A stretch of DNA of 64,000 bases from Sphaerisporangium album (GTDB lineage Bacteria > Actinomycetota > Actinomycetes > Streptosporangiales > Streptosporangiaceae). Position 1 is the stretch's first letter. Every line of letters starts with the position of its first letter. Below the pieces are notes generated by a model, which was not told where the DNA came from, did not search any database, and saw only the letters and a program-made list of their open reading frames with translations. The DNA lies in contig NZ_QOIL01000003.1 in NCBI RefSeq assembly GCF_003323745.1, positions 496,001 through 560,000 of the forward strand, given 5' to 3'. The position numbers were made by a program, and so were the translations under genes. This document shows, one piece after another, positions 24,942 to 34,102 of the stretch.

Positions 24942-26433
24942 CGGACACCCCTTCCATGACCGCCACGAGGTCGGCGTCCGTCCACCCGCGCGGCACCTCC
25001 TTCACGACCCGGCCGTGGAACATGACCAGCACGCGGTCGCATATGCGCAGGTCGTCCAGTTCGTCGGAGACCAGTACGGCCCCGGCCCCGCGATCGGCGG
25101 CGTCCTCGACGGCGCCGAGCAGCGCCTGTTTCGCCCGCACGTCGACTCCCGCGGTCGGGTTGATGACCACGAGCGCCTTCGGGTCGTCGGCCAGCGCGCG
25201 CGCCATGACGACCTTCTGCGCGTTCCCGCCGGAGAGGTCGCCGACCGGCTGGGACGGTCCCGTGGTCTTGATGGTCAGGGACTCGATCATCCGCTCCGCC
25301 TTGGCACGCCGCAAGGCCGGGGACACCGCCCCGAACCGCCCCAGTTTGTGGGCGATGGGCAGCGTGGCGTTCTCGGCGATCGAGAGTAGCGGCACGAACC
25401 CTTCCTTGTGCCGGTCCTGCGGCACGAAGCCGAGACCGGCGCGCAGCGCCGCGGTGACGTCCCCGGGCTTGGGGCGGCCGCCGTTGACGGTGACCGTCCC
25501 GCTGTCGGCGGCGTACAGGCCGACCAGCGTCTCGGCGAGCCCGACCTTGCCGCTGCTGCCGGAGCCGGCCAGCCCGACGATCTCCCCGGCGTGGACGGTG
25601 AGGTCCACGTCGTGGTACCGCTCGCCGAGCGTCAGCTTCTCGGCGCTGAGCACGACCGCCGCGTCCGGGCGTACGGCACGCGACCGCGCCTGGTACCGGG
25701 CGGCGGCCTCGCCGGTCATGGCGGCGACCAGCTCGTCGTGCGGAAGGTCGGCCACCGGACGGGTGAGGATGTGCCGGGCGTCACGGAACACCGTGACGGA
25801 CTGGCAGATCTGGTACACCTCCTCCAGGTGGTGCGAGATGAACATCATCGTGACGCCGCGCGCGCGCAGGTCCCGCATGCGTTCGAAGAGGCGCTCGATG
25901 GCCGGGCCGTCGAGCTGCGCGGTGGGCTCGTCCAGGATGATGAACCGCGCGCCGAACGACAGCGCCCGCGCGATCTCCAGGAGCTGGCGCTGCTCGACGT
26001 TCAGGTCGCCCGCCAGGCGGCCGGCGTCGACGTCGACGCCGTACTGGTCGAGCAGGTCGCGGGCCCGGGCGCGCATGGACCGCCAGTTGATCGGGCCGCG
26101 GCCCGCCTGGCGGTTGAGGTACAGGTTCTCGGCGACCGTGAGGGTCGGGATGATCGTGGACTTCTGGTAGACGCACGCGACGTTGCGCCGCCAGCCGTCC
26201 CGGTCCGCGAATGCGGGCGCGGGACGGCCGGCGAACAGGATTTTCCCCTCGTCGGGGCGCTGGAGGCCGGTGAGGATCGACACGAGCGTCGACTTCCCGG
26301 CCCCGTTGCGCCCGACCAGGGCGTGCGTCTCCCCCTCCGCGATCGCGATCCCCGCGTCGTCGAGCGCCGTCGTCGGCCCGAAGCGCTTGGTCACGCCGCG
26401 GGCCTCGACGGCCGGGATGGTGGAGTCGGGCAT
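24934..26433 (-). CDS. CUT2 sugar ABC transporter ATP-binding protein (tandem)
   Basis: 499 aa from ATG 26433, which shares one base with the stop of the binding-protein gene (TGATG). Two ABC halves: the first has GRNGAGKS, LNVEQRQLLEIARAL and IILDEPTAQLD; the second has the degenerate Walker A GSGSSGK, intact LSGGNAQKV and VVINPTAGVD in place of a canonical Walker B Asp-Glu. That asymmetry is usual for RbsA-like proteins. It energises sugar import for the fucose pathway. Confidence 0.93.
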   Translation of the reverse strand: MPDSTIPAVEARGVTKRFGPTTALDDAGIAIAEGETHALVGRNGAGKSTLVSILTGLQRPDEGKILFAGRPAPAFADRDGWRRNVACVYQKSTIIPTLTVAENLYLNRQAGRGPINWRSMRARARDLLDQYGVDVDAGRLAGDLNVEQRQLLEIARALSFGARFIILDEPTAQLDGPAIERLFERMRDLRARGVTMMFISHHLEEVYQICQSVTVFRDARHILTRPVADLPHDELVAAMTGEAAARYQARSRAVRPDAAVVLSAEKLTLGERYHDVDLTVHAGEIVGLAGSGSSGKVGLAETLVGLYAADSGTVTVNGGRPKPGDVTAALRAGLGFVPQDRHKEGFVPLLSIAENATLPIAHKLGRFGAVSPALRRAKAERMIESLTIKTTGPSQPVGDLSGGNAQKVVMARALADDPKALVVINPTAGVDVRAKQALLGAVEDAADRGAGAVLVSDELDDLRICDRVLVMFHGRVVKEVPRGWTDADLVAVMEGVSDD

Positions 26434-27509
26434 CACTTGACCTGGTTGCCCCAGAGCTGCGGGTCGTCCACGTTCTCCTTGGTGACCAGCGGCGCGGGCA
26501 GCTGGTCCTCCAGGCGGCCGCCGCCGACGTCGACGATCGTGCTGTCGTGGTCCGTCGGGCCGGGCTGGAACGTCTTGCCCTCCAGCGCGGCCTTGGCGTA
26601 CGAGACCGCCCACTTGGCGTACAGGTCGGCGGGCTGCGACACGGTCGCGTCGATCTGCCCGTCGCGGATCGCCTGGAACTCCTGCGGGATGCCGTCGTTG
26701 GAGATGATGAAGATGTGCTTGGGGTCGGTCGGCGGGACCAGCAGGTTCTTGGACTTCAGCACCTGCAGGGTCGGGGCGAGGAAGACGCCGCCGGCCTGCA
26801 TGTAGATGCCGTTGATGTCCGGGTGCTGGGTGAGGCGGGTCTGCAGCGCGGCGGCCGCCTTGGTGCCCTCCCACTCGGTCGGCTCGGCGAAGACCGTGAT
26901 GCCCGGGTAGTTGCTCTTCATGCACTCGGCGAAGGCCTCGGAGCGGTCGCGGCCGTTGACCGACGACAGCGCGCCCTGGAACTCGATGACCTTGCCCTTG
27001 CCCTTGAGCTGGTCGCCCAGGAACTTGCACGCCTTCTCGCCGTAGGCCCGGTTGTCGGCGCGGACCACCATGTACGTCTTGCCCTTGTCCGGGCGGGTGT
27101 CCACGGTGACGACCGGGATGTTCTTGCTCGCGAGCTGGTCGAGGGTGGTGGCGATCGCGCCGGTGTCCTGCGGCGCCATGATGATCGCCTTGGCGCCCTG
27201 GCTCACCATCGCCTGGGTGTTGGCGACCAGCTTGGACACATCGTTCTGCGAGTTGGTCGGCGGCATCAGCTCGACGCCGAGCTCGGTCGCGAGCTGGGGC
27301 ACGTACTTGTTGTAGGAGTTCCAGAAGTCGGAGTCGGCGCGGGGGAAGTCGACGCCGACCTTGCCGCCGCCGGCCGCGGGCGCGGACGCGCCGCCTCCGG
27401 ACGACGCCGTGGGCGCCGACGTGGACGTCGAGTCGTCGCCGCACGCGCTCAGGGCCAGCACGCTCACGGCTGTGAGGACCACGCCGATGGCTGAAGAACG
27501 TATTTTCAT
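26433..27509 (-). CDS. CUT2 sugar-binding lipoprotein
   Basis: 358 aa with a lipoprotein signal ending LALSAC and a Ser/Ala/Gly-rich tether. The mature domain (VGVDFPRADSDFWNSYNKYVP, AIIMAPQDTGAIATTL, KNIPVVTVDTRPD, VSQPADLYAKWAV) is an RbsB-type periplasmic-binding fold. As first gene of the importer, 274 bp after the SDR gene, it may have its own promoter or share the operon transcript. The ligand is probably L-fucose. Confidence 0.92.
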   Translation of the reverse strand: MKIRSSAIGVVLTAVSVLALSACGDDSTSTSAPTASSGGGASAPAAGGGKVGVDFPRADSDFWNSYNKYVPQLATELGVELMPPTNSQNDVSKLVANTQAMVSQGAKAIIMAPQDTGAIATTLDQLASKNIPVVTVDTRPDKGKTYMVVRADNRAYGEKACKFLGDQLKGKGKVIEFQGALSSVNGRDRSEAFAECMKSNYPGITVFAEPTEWEGTKAAAALQTRLTQHPDINGIYMQAGGVFLAPTLQVLKSKNLLVPPTDPKHIFIISNDGIPQEFQAIRDGQIDATVSQPADLYAKWAVSYAKAALEGKTFQPGPTDHDSTIVDVGGGRLEDQLPAPLVTKENVDDPQLWGNQVK

Positions 27510-27783
27510 GGTCGCCTCGTTTTAGACGGGATTGCGGGGGGTGTATGGCCGCTCTCACGAGCGTCCGTAAGCGCCGCGCCTGTCCTCTCGTACGAGCCTC
27601 CGGCTGTGGCTCGTCCGGGAGACGCAGGGTGTGGCGTCTTCTCGTGTGGTCGGGGTCGGGGGCCCGAGGTTCCGTGGGTCTCGGGCCGGGGAGCGGATAT
27701 TTCGTCGGGGGTCGCCTCTGGGCCCGTCACGGGTTCGTAGGGCCCGTGACGGGGTGGTTCATGCTGCTTCGGGTCGGGGGCCG
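27510..27783. other. Repeat-rich gap inside the fucose cluster
   Basis: 274 bp between the SDR and the importer gene. It contains recurring GGTCGGGG/TCGGGGGCC segments and CTCACGAG/CTCGTACGAG half-sites and no gene. The minus-strand translation is a Pro/His/Thr/Arg-rich low-complexity string. It may hold a second promoter or an mRNA-processing site; nothing specific is recognisable. Confidence 0.4.
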
Positions 27784-28530
<747 letters not shown>

Positions 28531-28579
28531 CACCAATCCCCCTCGCCGGCGCGCCCGCGCGTGTCCTCGTGCGATCCCA

Positions 28580-29926
28580 TCACGCCGCTCCTTCCCGGCC
28601 CGGCAGTTCCGTCACCGTGGCCACGCTCGCGCCCGCCACCTCGTCCCTCCAGACCGGGCCGTCCGGGTAGAGGTGGTCGGCGATCGACTCCGGGAGCATG
28701 GCGGCGCTGAACCCGGGCGCGAGGGGCGCCTGGTAGCGGCCGTTGACGATCACCACGGGGTCGGCGAAGTGCTCGTGCAGGTGGTCGACGTACTCGATCA
28801 CCCGGTCGCGCATGGTGCCGCTGACGGCCACGTAGTCGAACATCGCCAGGTGCTGCACCAGCTCGCACAGCCCGACGCCGCCCGCGTGCGGGCAGACGGG
28901 CACGCCGAACTTGGCCGCGAGCAGCAGGATCGCGATGTTCTCGTTGACGCCGCCCACGCGCGCCGCGTCGAGCTGCACGACCGACATCGACCCGGCCTGC
29001 AGCATCTGCTTGAAGATCATGCGGTTCTGGACGTGCTCGCCCGTCGCGACCTTGACCGGCGCGAGCGCCCGCGCGATGGTGGCGTGCCCCAGCACGTCGT
29101 CCGGGCTGGTCGGCTCCTCGACCCAGTAGGGGTCAAACTCCCGCAGTTCGTTCACCCAGCGGATCGCCGAGCCGACGTCCCAGCGCTGGTTGGCGTCCAC
29201 GGCGATGCGGAACCCGGGGCCGCAGACCTCGCGGGCGATGCGCATGCGCCGCCGGTCGTCCTCCAGGTCGGCGCCGACCTTCAGTTTGATCTGGGTGAAC
29301 CCGGCCTCGATGGCCTCCTTGCACAGACGGCGCAGCTTGTCGTCGTCGTAGCCCAGCCAGCCCGGGGAGGTGGTGTACGCGGGGTAGCCGTCGACCTTGA
29401 GGGCCGCGATGCGCGCGGCGCGGCCCGGTTCGGCCTCCTGCAGTATGCGCAGGGCCTCGTCGGGGGTGAGCGCGTCGGTGAGGTAGCGGAAGTCGACCAG
29501 CGAGACGATCTCCTCGGGGGACATCTCACCGAGCAGCAGCCACAGGGGCTTGCCCTCGAGCTTGGCCTTGAGGTCCCACAGGGCGTTGACCACGGCGGAG
29601 ATCGCCATGTGCATGACGCCCTTCTCCGGGCCCAGCCATCGGAGCTGGGAGTCGTTCACCATGTCCTTGTACAGCACGCCCAGGTCGTCTAGCCCCCTGC
29701 CGACGACGTAGGGTGCGAGCGCCCTGATGGCGGTCGTCTGCACCTCGTTGCCCCGGCCGATGGTGAAGGCGAACCCGTGCCCGTCCACCGTGCCGGTCGT
29801 CCTGAGGACGACGTACGCGGCGGAGTAGTCCGGGTCGGGGTTCATCGCGTCGGACCCGTCGAGCTCCCGCGAGGTCGGGAAGCGGACGTCGTGGGTCTCC
29901 AGCGCGGTGATGACGGGTCCGCTCAT
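28580..29926 (-). CDS. fucD: L-fuconate dehydratase (enolase superfamily)
   Basis: 448 aa. The protein matches the FucD/ENOSF1 family over its whole length: [56 protein letters not shown] (acid/base Lys), VDANQRWD (metal Asp), [10 protein letters not shown] (metal Glu), ATGEH and [15 protein letters not shown] (catalytic His). It removes water from L-fuconate to give 2-keto-3-deoxy-L-fuconate. The identity is the firmest in the operon and sets its substrate as L-fucose rather than L-rhamnose. It overlaps the hydrolase gene upstream by 4 nt (ATGA). Confidence 0.95.
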   Translation of the reverse strand: MSGPVITALETHDVRFPTSRELDGSDAMNPDPDYSAAYVVLRTTGTVDGHGFAFTIGRGNEVQTTAIRALAPYVVGRGLDDLGVLYKDMVNDSQLRWLGPEKGVMHMAISAVVNALWDLKAKLEGKPLWLLLGEMSPEEIVSLVDFRYLTDALTPDEALRILQEAEPGRAARIAALKVDGYPAYTTSPGWLGYDDDKLRRLCKEAIEAGFTQIKLKVGADLEDDRRRMRIAREVCGPGFRIAVDANQRWDVGSAIRWVNELREFDPYWVEEPTSPDDVLGHATIARALAPVKVATGEHVQNRMIFKQMLQAGSMSVVQLDAARVGGVNENIAILLLAAKFGVPVCPHAGGVGLCELVQHLAMFDYVAVSGTMRDRVIEYVDHLHEHFADPVVIVNGRYQAPLAPGFSAAMLPESIADHLYPDGPVWRDEVAGASVATVTELPGREGAA

Positions 29927-30801
29927 GCCTGTCCCACGATCTGGCGCTGACGCCCCAGGCCGTCGATCTCCAGCTCCACCACGTCGCCTTTCCTGAGGTA
30001 CGGGTGATCGGGCATTCCGAGGGCGACGCCGGCGGGGGTCCCGGTGTTGATCACGTCACCGGGCTCCAGGACCATGAACTGACTCACGTAGCGGACGACC
30101 TCGGCGACACCGAAGATCATGTTCTTGGTGTCGCCGTCCTGCCGGACCTCTCCGTTGACCCAGAGGCGCAGGCCGAGGCTCTGCGGGTCCGGCACCTCGT
30201 CGGCGGTCACGAGCCACGGGCCGAGGGGGTTGAAGGTCTCGCACGACTTGCCCTTGTCCCACTGGCCGCCGCGTTCGAGCTGGAACTCCCGCTCGGAGAC
30301 GTCGTTGGAGACGGCGTACCCGGCGACGCAGGCGAGGGCCTCCTGGTGGGAGCCCAGGTAGCGGGCGGTCGCGCCGATGACGACGGCGAGCTCGACCTCC
30401 CAGTCGGTCTTCACGCTGCCGCGCGGGATCAGCACCTCGTCGCCGGGGCCCACCACGGTGTTGGGGGCCTTCATGAAGATGATCGGCTCCGTGGGGAGGG
30501 CCGCGCCCGTCTCTTCGGCGTGGTCACGATAGTTGAGGCCGATACATACGATCTTTCCCGGCCTGGCGATGGGCGGACCGATGCGCGATTCCGGGGTGCC
30601 GGTGATTCCGTCCCCGCCGAGGAGCGGCAACTCGTCCGACAGCAGGGCGTTCGCGATCCGTGCGGTCTGCCCCGAAGCGAAGAAGGCCCCGTCGAAGTCT
30701 GCTTCGTGGCCGAGCAGTCCTCGCAGGTCACGAGCTCGTCCGGCCTCGTCGAGGACGGCGGGGCGCTCTTCCCCGGGCGGTCCGACTCGCAGTAGCTTCA
30801 C
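29923..30801 (-). CDS. FAH-family hydrolase, probable 2,4-diketo-3-deoxy-L-fuconate hydrolase
   Basis: 292 aa, GTG start with GGGAG 5 nt upstream. The C-terminal FAH fold carries [46 protein letters not shown] (metal Glu), [14 protein letters not shown] and [15 protein letters not shown]. Homologues in fucose and rhamnose clusters cleave the 2,4-diketo-3-deoxy acid to pyruvate and L-lactate. It is the first gene of the operon, with the GntR-type operator 14 bp upstream of its start. Confidence 0.9.
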   Translation of the reverse strand: MKLLRVGPPGEERPAVLDEAGRARDLRGLLGHEADFDGAFFASGQTARIANALLSDELPLLGGDGITGTPESRIGPPIARPGKIVCIGLNYRDHAEETGAALPTEPIIFMKAPNTVVGPGDEVLIPRGSVKTDWEVELAVVIGATARYLGSHQEALACVAGYAVSNDVSEREFQLERGGQWDKGKSCETFNPLGPWLVTADEVPDPQSLGLRLWVNGEVRQDGDTKNMIFGVAEVVRYVSQFMVLEPGDVINTGTPAGVALGMPDHPYLRKGDVVELEIDGLGRQRQIVGQA

Positions 30802-30814
30802 ACGTCTCCCTCGT

Positions 30815-30829
30815 AATCATCCGATGTCT
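30815..30829. promoter_or_regulatory. Candidate GntR operator of the fucose operon
   Basis: AATCATCCGATGTCT, 14 bp upstream of the first fucose gene. It matches 12 of 14 arm positions of the palindrome before the GntR gene at 15523-15537 (AGACATC-N-GATGTCT). Its position would block transcription start or early elongation. Confidence 0.6.
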
Positions 30830-31023
30830 TGAGAGGAAAGACTACGCGGAGATAGGCCAGCGTCAAGAGTGCAGGTGGGGGCTGGGATCATTCGTCCGAT
30901 GCCTATTTCATAACGAACGCCGCCCCCGGGATTCGCAAGGTGACGATCCGGATACGGTCCGCCATGCGCCGTGGTCGCGGCACCGGCATCGCGACGGCGG
31001 GTTGTACGCCCGTGTCCCCGCCA

Positions 31024-31037
31024 TAGAACACGTTCTA
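31024..31037. promoter_or_regulatory. KstR-type operator of the P450 gene
   Basis: TAGAACACGTTCTA is a fully palindromic match to TnnAACnnGTTnnA, 42 bp before the P450 start codon. Its right arm overlaps a TAGAAT -10-like hexamer (31036-31041), so binding would repress the P450 promoter. Confidence 0.75.
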
Positions 31038-31079
31038 GAATTCTCCGAGCAGCTGCCGATCGAGCCTCTGGGTGGTCAT

Positions 31080-32282
31080 ATGGAAATCAACCTCGTCGAC
31101 CAGGACCATTACGCCCGCGACGGCGCGCCGCACGAGCAGCTCAAGTGGCTGCGCGACAACGACCCGGTCTTCTGGCACGAGGGTGACGAGCAGCGCGGCT
31201 GGCCGGGGTTCTGGGCGATCACCAAGCACGAGGACGTCGTCCACGTCTCCCGCAACTCGGACCTCTTCTCCTCCGCCAAGAAGCTGGCGCTGTTCAACGA
31301 GGTCCCCGAGGAGCAGCTGGAGCTCCAGCGCCTGATGATGCTCAACCAGGACCCGCCGGAGCACACCCGCAGGCGGTCCCTGGTCAACCGCGGCTTCACG
31401 CCCCGGCAGATCAACGCCCTCGAAAGCCACATCCGCGACATCTGCCACGGCCTCATCGACGAGGTCGCCGGGAAGGGCGCCATCGACTTCGTCACCGACG
31501 TCGCCGCGCCCCTCCCCCTGTACGTCATCTGCGAGCTGCTCGGCGCGCCCGTCGAGGACCGCGACAAGCTCTTCCAGTGGTCCAACCGCATGATCGGCGC
31601 CGAGGACCCGGACTACGCCGGCGCGCCCACCGACGGCGCCGACGCCGCGATGGAGGTCTACGCCTACGCCAACAAGCTCGCCGCCGAGCGCCGCGAGCAG
31701 CCGCGCCCCGACATCGTCACCAAGCTGCTCCAGCCCGACGAGAACGGCGAGACGCTCAGCGAGAGCGAGTTCGACCTGTTCGTCCTGCTCCTGGTCGTCG
31801 CGGGCAACGAGACGACGCGCAACGCGGCGTCCGGCGGCATGCTCACGCTCTTCGAGCACCCGGACCAGTGGGAGCGCCTCGTCCGCGACCACTCCCTCAC
31901 CCGCACCGCCGCCGACGAGATCGTCCGCTGGGTCTCCCCCGTGAACCTGTTCCGCCGCACGGCCACCCGGGACACCGTCCTGCGCGGCAAGCACATCAAG
32001 GAAGGGGACAAGGTGGTCGTCTTCTACTCGTCGGCCAACCGCGACGAGGACGTCTTCGCGGCCCCCGCGTCCTTCGACATCGCCCGCGACCCCAACCCGC
32101 ACATCGGCTTCGGCGGCGGCGGCGCCCACTTCTGCCTGGGCAACCACCTCGCCAAGCTCGAACTGCGCGTGCTGTTCGAGGTCGTCACCGAGCGCCTGCC
32201 CAACCTGCGCCAGACCGGCGAGGCGAAGCGGCTGCGCTCCAACTTCATCAACGGCATCAAGACGCTTCCCGTGGAGGTGTGA
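31080..32282 (+). CDS. Cytochrome P450 of the CYP125/CYP142 steroid group
   Basis: 400 aa from ATG 31080 (GGGTGG upstream); the longer frame passes through the operator and is not coding. I-helix VVAGNETTRN, K-helix ExxR (DEIVRW), and heme-binding FGGGGAHFCLGNHLAKLE are intact. LVNRGFTPRQINALE, CELLGAPVEDRD and SPVNLFRRTATRDT resemble CYP125/142/124, which oxidise the C26 methyl of cholesterol or branched lipids. The KstR-type box before it supports the steroid role. A 3Fe-4S ferredoxin likely to reduce it is encoded at 53291. Sterol specificity is inference. Confidence 0.88.
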   Translation: MEINLVDQDHYARDGAPHEQLKWLRDNDPVFWHEGDEQRGWPGFWAITKHEDVVHVSRNSDLFSSAKKLALFNEVPEEQLELQRLMMLNQDPPEHTRRRSLVNRGFTPRQINALESHIRDICHGLIDEVAGKGAIDFVTDVAAPLPLYVICELLGAPVEDRDKLFQWSNRMIGAEDPDYAGAPTDGADAAMEVYAYANKLAAERREQPRPDIVTKLLQPDENGETLSESEFDLFVLLLVVAGNETTRNAASGGMLTLFEHPDQWERLVRDHSLTRTAADEIVRWVSPVNLFRRTATRDTVLRGKHIKEGDKVVVFYSSANRDEDVFAAPASFDIARDPNPHIGFGGGGAHFCLGNHLAKLELRVLFEVVTERLPNLRQTGEAKRLRSNFINGIKTLPVEV

Positions 32283-32438
32283 CGGCCGTCACCGCCGTCG
32301 CCGGGCCCCTTGCGGAAGTCCGGCCGTACCGGGGTCCGGCAGGTTAGGGGCCCCGGCTACGGCCCGCGCGTCTGCCCGCGGGCGGGCGCCGCACCTTACG
32401 ATGAGCGCGCCCGATCATCCGTACCCACGGAGGCGCAG

Positions 32439-33191
32439 ATGTCCCCCACGCTCACGGCCGGCGGCCCGCGCGGCGCGCGGATCGCCCACGGGCTCGCCGC
32501 GTCGTACGAAGAGCTGGCCTCCCTTCTGGAGGACCTCACCGGCGGCCAGTGGCGCGAGCCGACCCGCTGCGCGGGCTGGGAGGTGCGCGACGTCGCCGGG
32601 CACGTCACCGGACTCGCGTCCGACGTCGCAAGCGGCGCCGTCGGCAGCCGCACCGGCGACCAGCAGGCCGCCGACCTGCGCGAACTGTCCCCGCCCGCGA
32701 TGGCGCAGAGCCTCAGGGGCTCGGCCGCCGCGATCGGGCGCTTCCTGGACGGGTTCGGCGAGGACACCTGGCGCGCGCCGAGCGGGATCGGCGCCGACAC
32801 CTTCGAGCAGAGCTACCGGCGCCTGTGGAACGACCTGTACGTCCACACCGACGACATCCGGACGGCCCTCGGCCTGCCGTCCGGCCGCGGTCCCGCGCTG
32901 GCCGCCAGCGTCGCGCACATGGAGGACCGGCTGAAGCGGGCCGGCTTCGGCCCCGCCCGCGTCCTCCTCCGCGCCCCCGACCCGACCACGGACGGCACCG
33001 CGGACGGGGCTGCGGACGGGGCTGCGGACGCCGTGCTGGAGCTCGTGTTCGGAGAGGCGGACGACGCGCCGGCGACGCCCCTCACCGACCCGCTGCGCTT
33101 CGTCCTCGTCGCCACCGGTCGCGTGGACCCGTCCGAGCTGGGCCTTCCGCCGGAGGTCAACATCTACCGGACGTACTCCGGACGCCCCTGA
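32439..33191 (+). CDS. Maleylpyruvate isomerase/DinB-like TIGR03083 family protein
   Basis: 250 aa from ATG 32439 (CGGAGG upstream). ASYEELASLLEDLTGGQWREPTRCAGWEVRDVAGHVTG (shown here in pieces: LTGGQWREPTRCAGW, VRDVAGHVTG) is the N-terminal four-helix metal-binding domain of mycothiol-dependent enzymes, with His in AGHV and WNDLYVHTDDIRTALG as the third-ligand helix. A TADG/AADG tandem repeat (12-bp DNA unit near 32994-33030) interrupts the C-terminal part. It probably acts as a mycothiol-dependent transferase; substrate unknown. It lies 157 bp after the P450 gene. Confidence 0.8.
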   Translation: MSPTLTAGGPRGARIAHGLAASYEELASLLEDLTGGQWREPTRCAGWEVRDVAGHVTGLASDVASGAVGSRTGDQQAADLRELSPPAMAQSLRGSAAAIGRFLDGFGEDTWRAPSGIGADTFEQSYRRLWNDLYVHTDDIRTALGLPSGRGPALAASVAHMEDRLKRAGFGPARVLLRAPDPTTDGTADGAADGAADAVLELVFGEADDAPATPLTDPLRFVLVATGRVDPSELGLPPEVNIYRTYSGRP

Positions 33192-33661
33192 CGCCGCCGA
33201 CGCGGCGGGGCTACGCGACGAGATGTCCGGCCTTCGCCGAACGCCTCCGCCTCGCGGGCGCCTAGGGCGGTGACCACGAAGGCTCACCGGCTCGCCAGTG
33301 CGGTGACCGCACAGGTTCACCGGCTCGTCCGATTCCTTCGCCGGTGTGGGTCTTCGTATCCGGCGCCGGTCGGCGAGAAGGGACGACGGTGATGTCGGCG
33401 CCTTCGTGCGGCGAGAACCCGGTGAACGTTCGTGCTCACAGCACCAGCTGTACCGGCGCCGTATCGACCCGTTCAGGGACCCTGTAGCGACCCTGTATCG
33501 ACCGGGACCGGCCGCGGACTACTCCCGGGGACGTACAGGAGGGGCGGGCCCGCGGTCCCGGTGGCGTAGGCGGTCGGCCTCTGCGAGGGGGACGCCCCGG
33601 GACGGCGATTGGGACACCATCCACGGTGACCACCTAATGAAGCCTAGAAAAAGGGGGAACC
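33192..33661. other. Intergenic region with two tandem hairpin repeats
   Basis: 470 bp without a supported gene. Two 28-bp direct repeats (33267-33294 and 33300-33327, four mismatches) each contain CGGTGA-N10-TCACCG, so two similar hairpins stand in tandem. Farther on, near 33460-33500, GTATCGACC / GTAGCGACC / GTATCGACC occur as three close repeats. These may be operator or leader elements for the copper-oxidase operon that follows. Confidence 0.5.
33267..33327. repeat. Tandem 28-bp repeats forming two hairpins
   Basis: Two copies separated by 5 bp, 24 of 28 bases identical; both preserve CGGTGA and TCACCG arms while the 10-nt loop varies, which suggests the paired arms are what is conserved. 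Confidence 0.6.
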
Positions 33662-34102
33662 GTGCGCAGGGTCTACGCCGTCCTCGCCGGCCTGCTGTTG
33701 CTCGCCGTGATCGCGCAGTTCTACTTCGCGGCCGTCGGCGCGTTCGACAAGCCGCAGGAGGACGGCTCGTTCAGCCTCCACAGCCTCACCGGGATGATGG
33801 TGATCCCCGTGCTGTCACTGCTGGCCACCATCGCCGCCGCCGTCGCGAAGGCCCCCGGCCGCCTGATCGGGATGACCATCCTGCCGCTCGGCCTGGTCAT
33901 CGTGCAGGTGCTGATCATCGTGCTCGGCGACGCGCTCAACGACAGCGCCGACAACACCACCACAGGAAGCCTGGTCATCCTGGGACTCCACGCCCTCAAC
34001 GGCCTCGCCATCATGGGCGTGAGCGGCATGGTGTTCCGCCAGGCACGCCTGCTCGCGGCGAGCACGACGCCCGCCCCGGGCACCGCCGCACGCGTCGCAT
34101 GA
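33662..34102 (+). CDS. Four-helix membrane protein (DUF6220-like)
   Basis: 146 aa, GTG start with AAAGGGGG upstream. Four hydrophobic helices: VYAVLAGLLLLAVIAQFYFA, GMMVIPVLSLLATIAAAV, LIGMTILPLGLVIVQVLIIV and LGLHALNGLAIMGVSGMV. His residues in SLHSLTG and GLHALNG are placed in helices and could bind heme or metal. The stop overlaps the multicopper oxidase start by 4 nt (ATGA), so the two products probably work together. Function unknown. Confidence 0.75.
   Translation: MRRVYAVLAGLLLLAVIAQFYFAAVGAFDKPQEDGSFSLHSLTGMMVIPVLSLLATIAAAVAKAPGRLIGMTILPLGLVIVQVLIIVLGDALNDSADNTTTGSLVILGLHALNGLAIMGVSGMVFRQARLLAASTTPAPGTAARVA

Noticed and set aside
24934-27558. An 874-aa frame apparently fusing the binding protein and ATPase
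   Set aside because: The first half is the binding-protein gene out of frame; the true ATPase starts at ATG 26433.
33267-33327. GTTCACC-like segment as a PHO box
   Set aside because: Only one GTTCACC is present, without the 11-nt direct repeats of PhoP sites; the dyad layout explains the sequence better.
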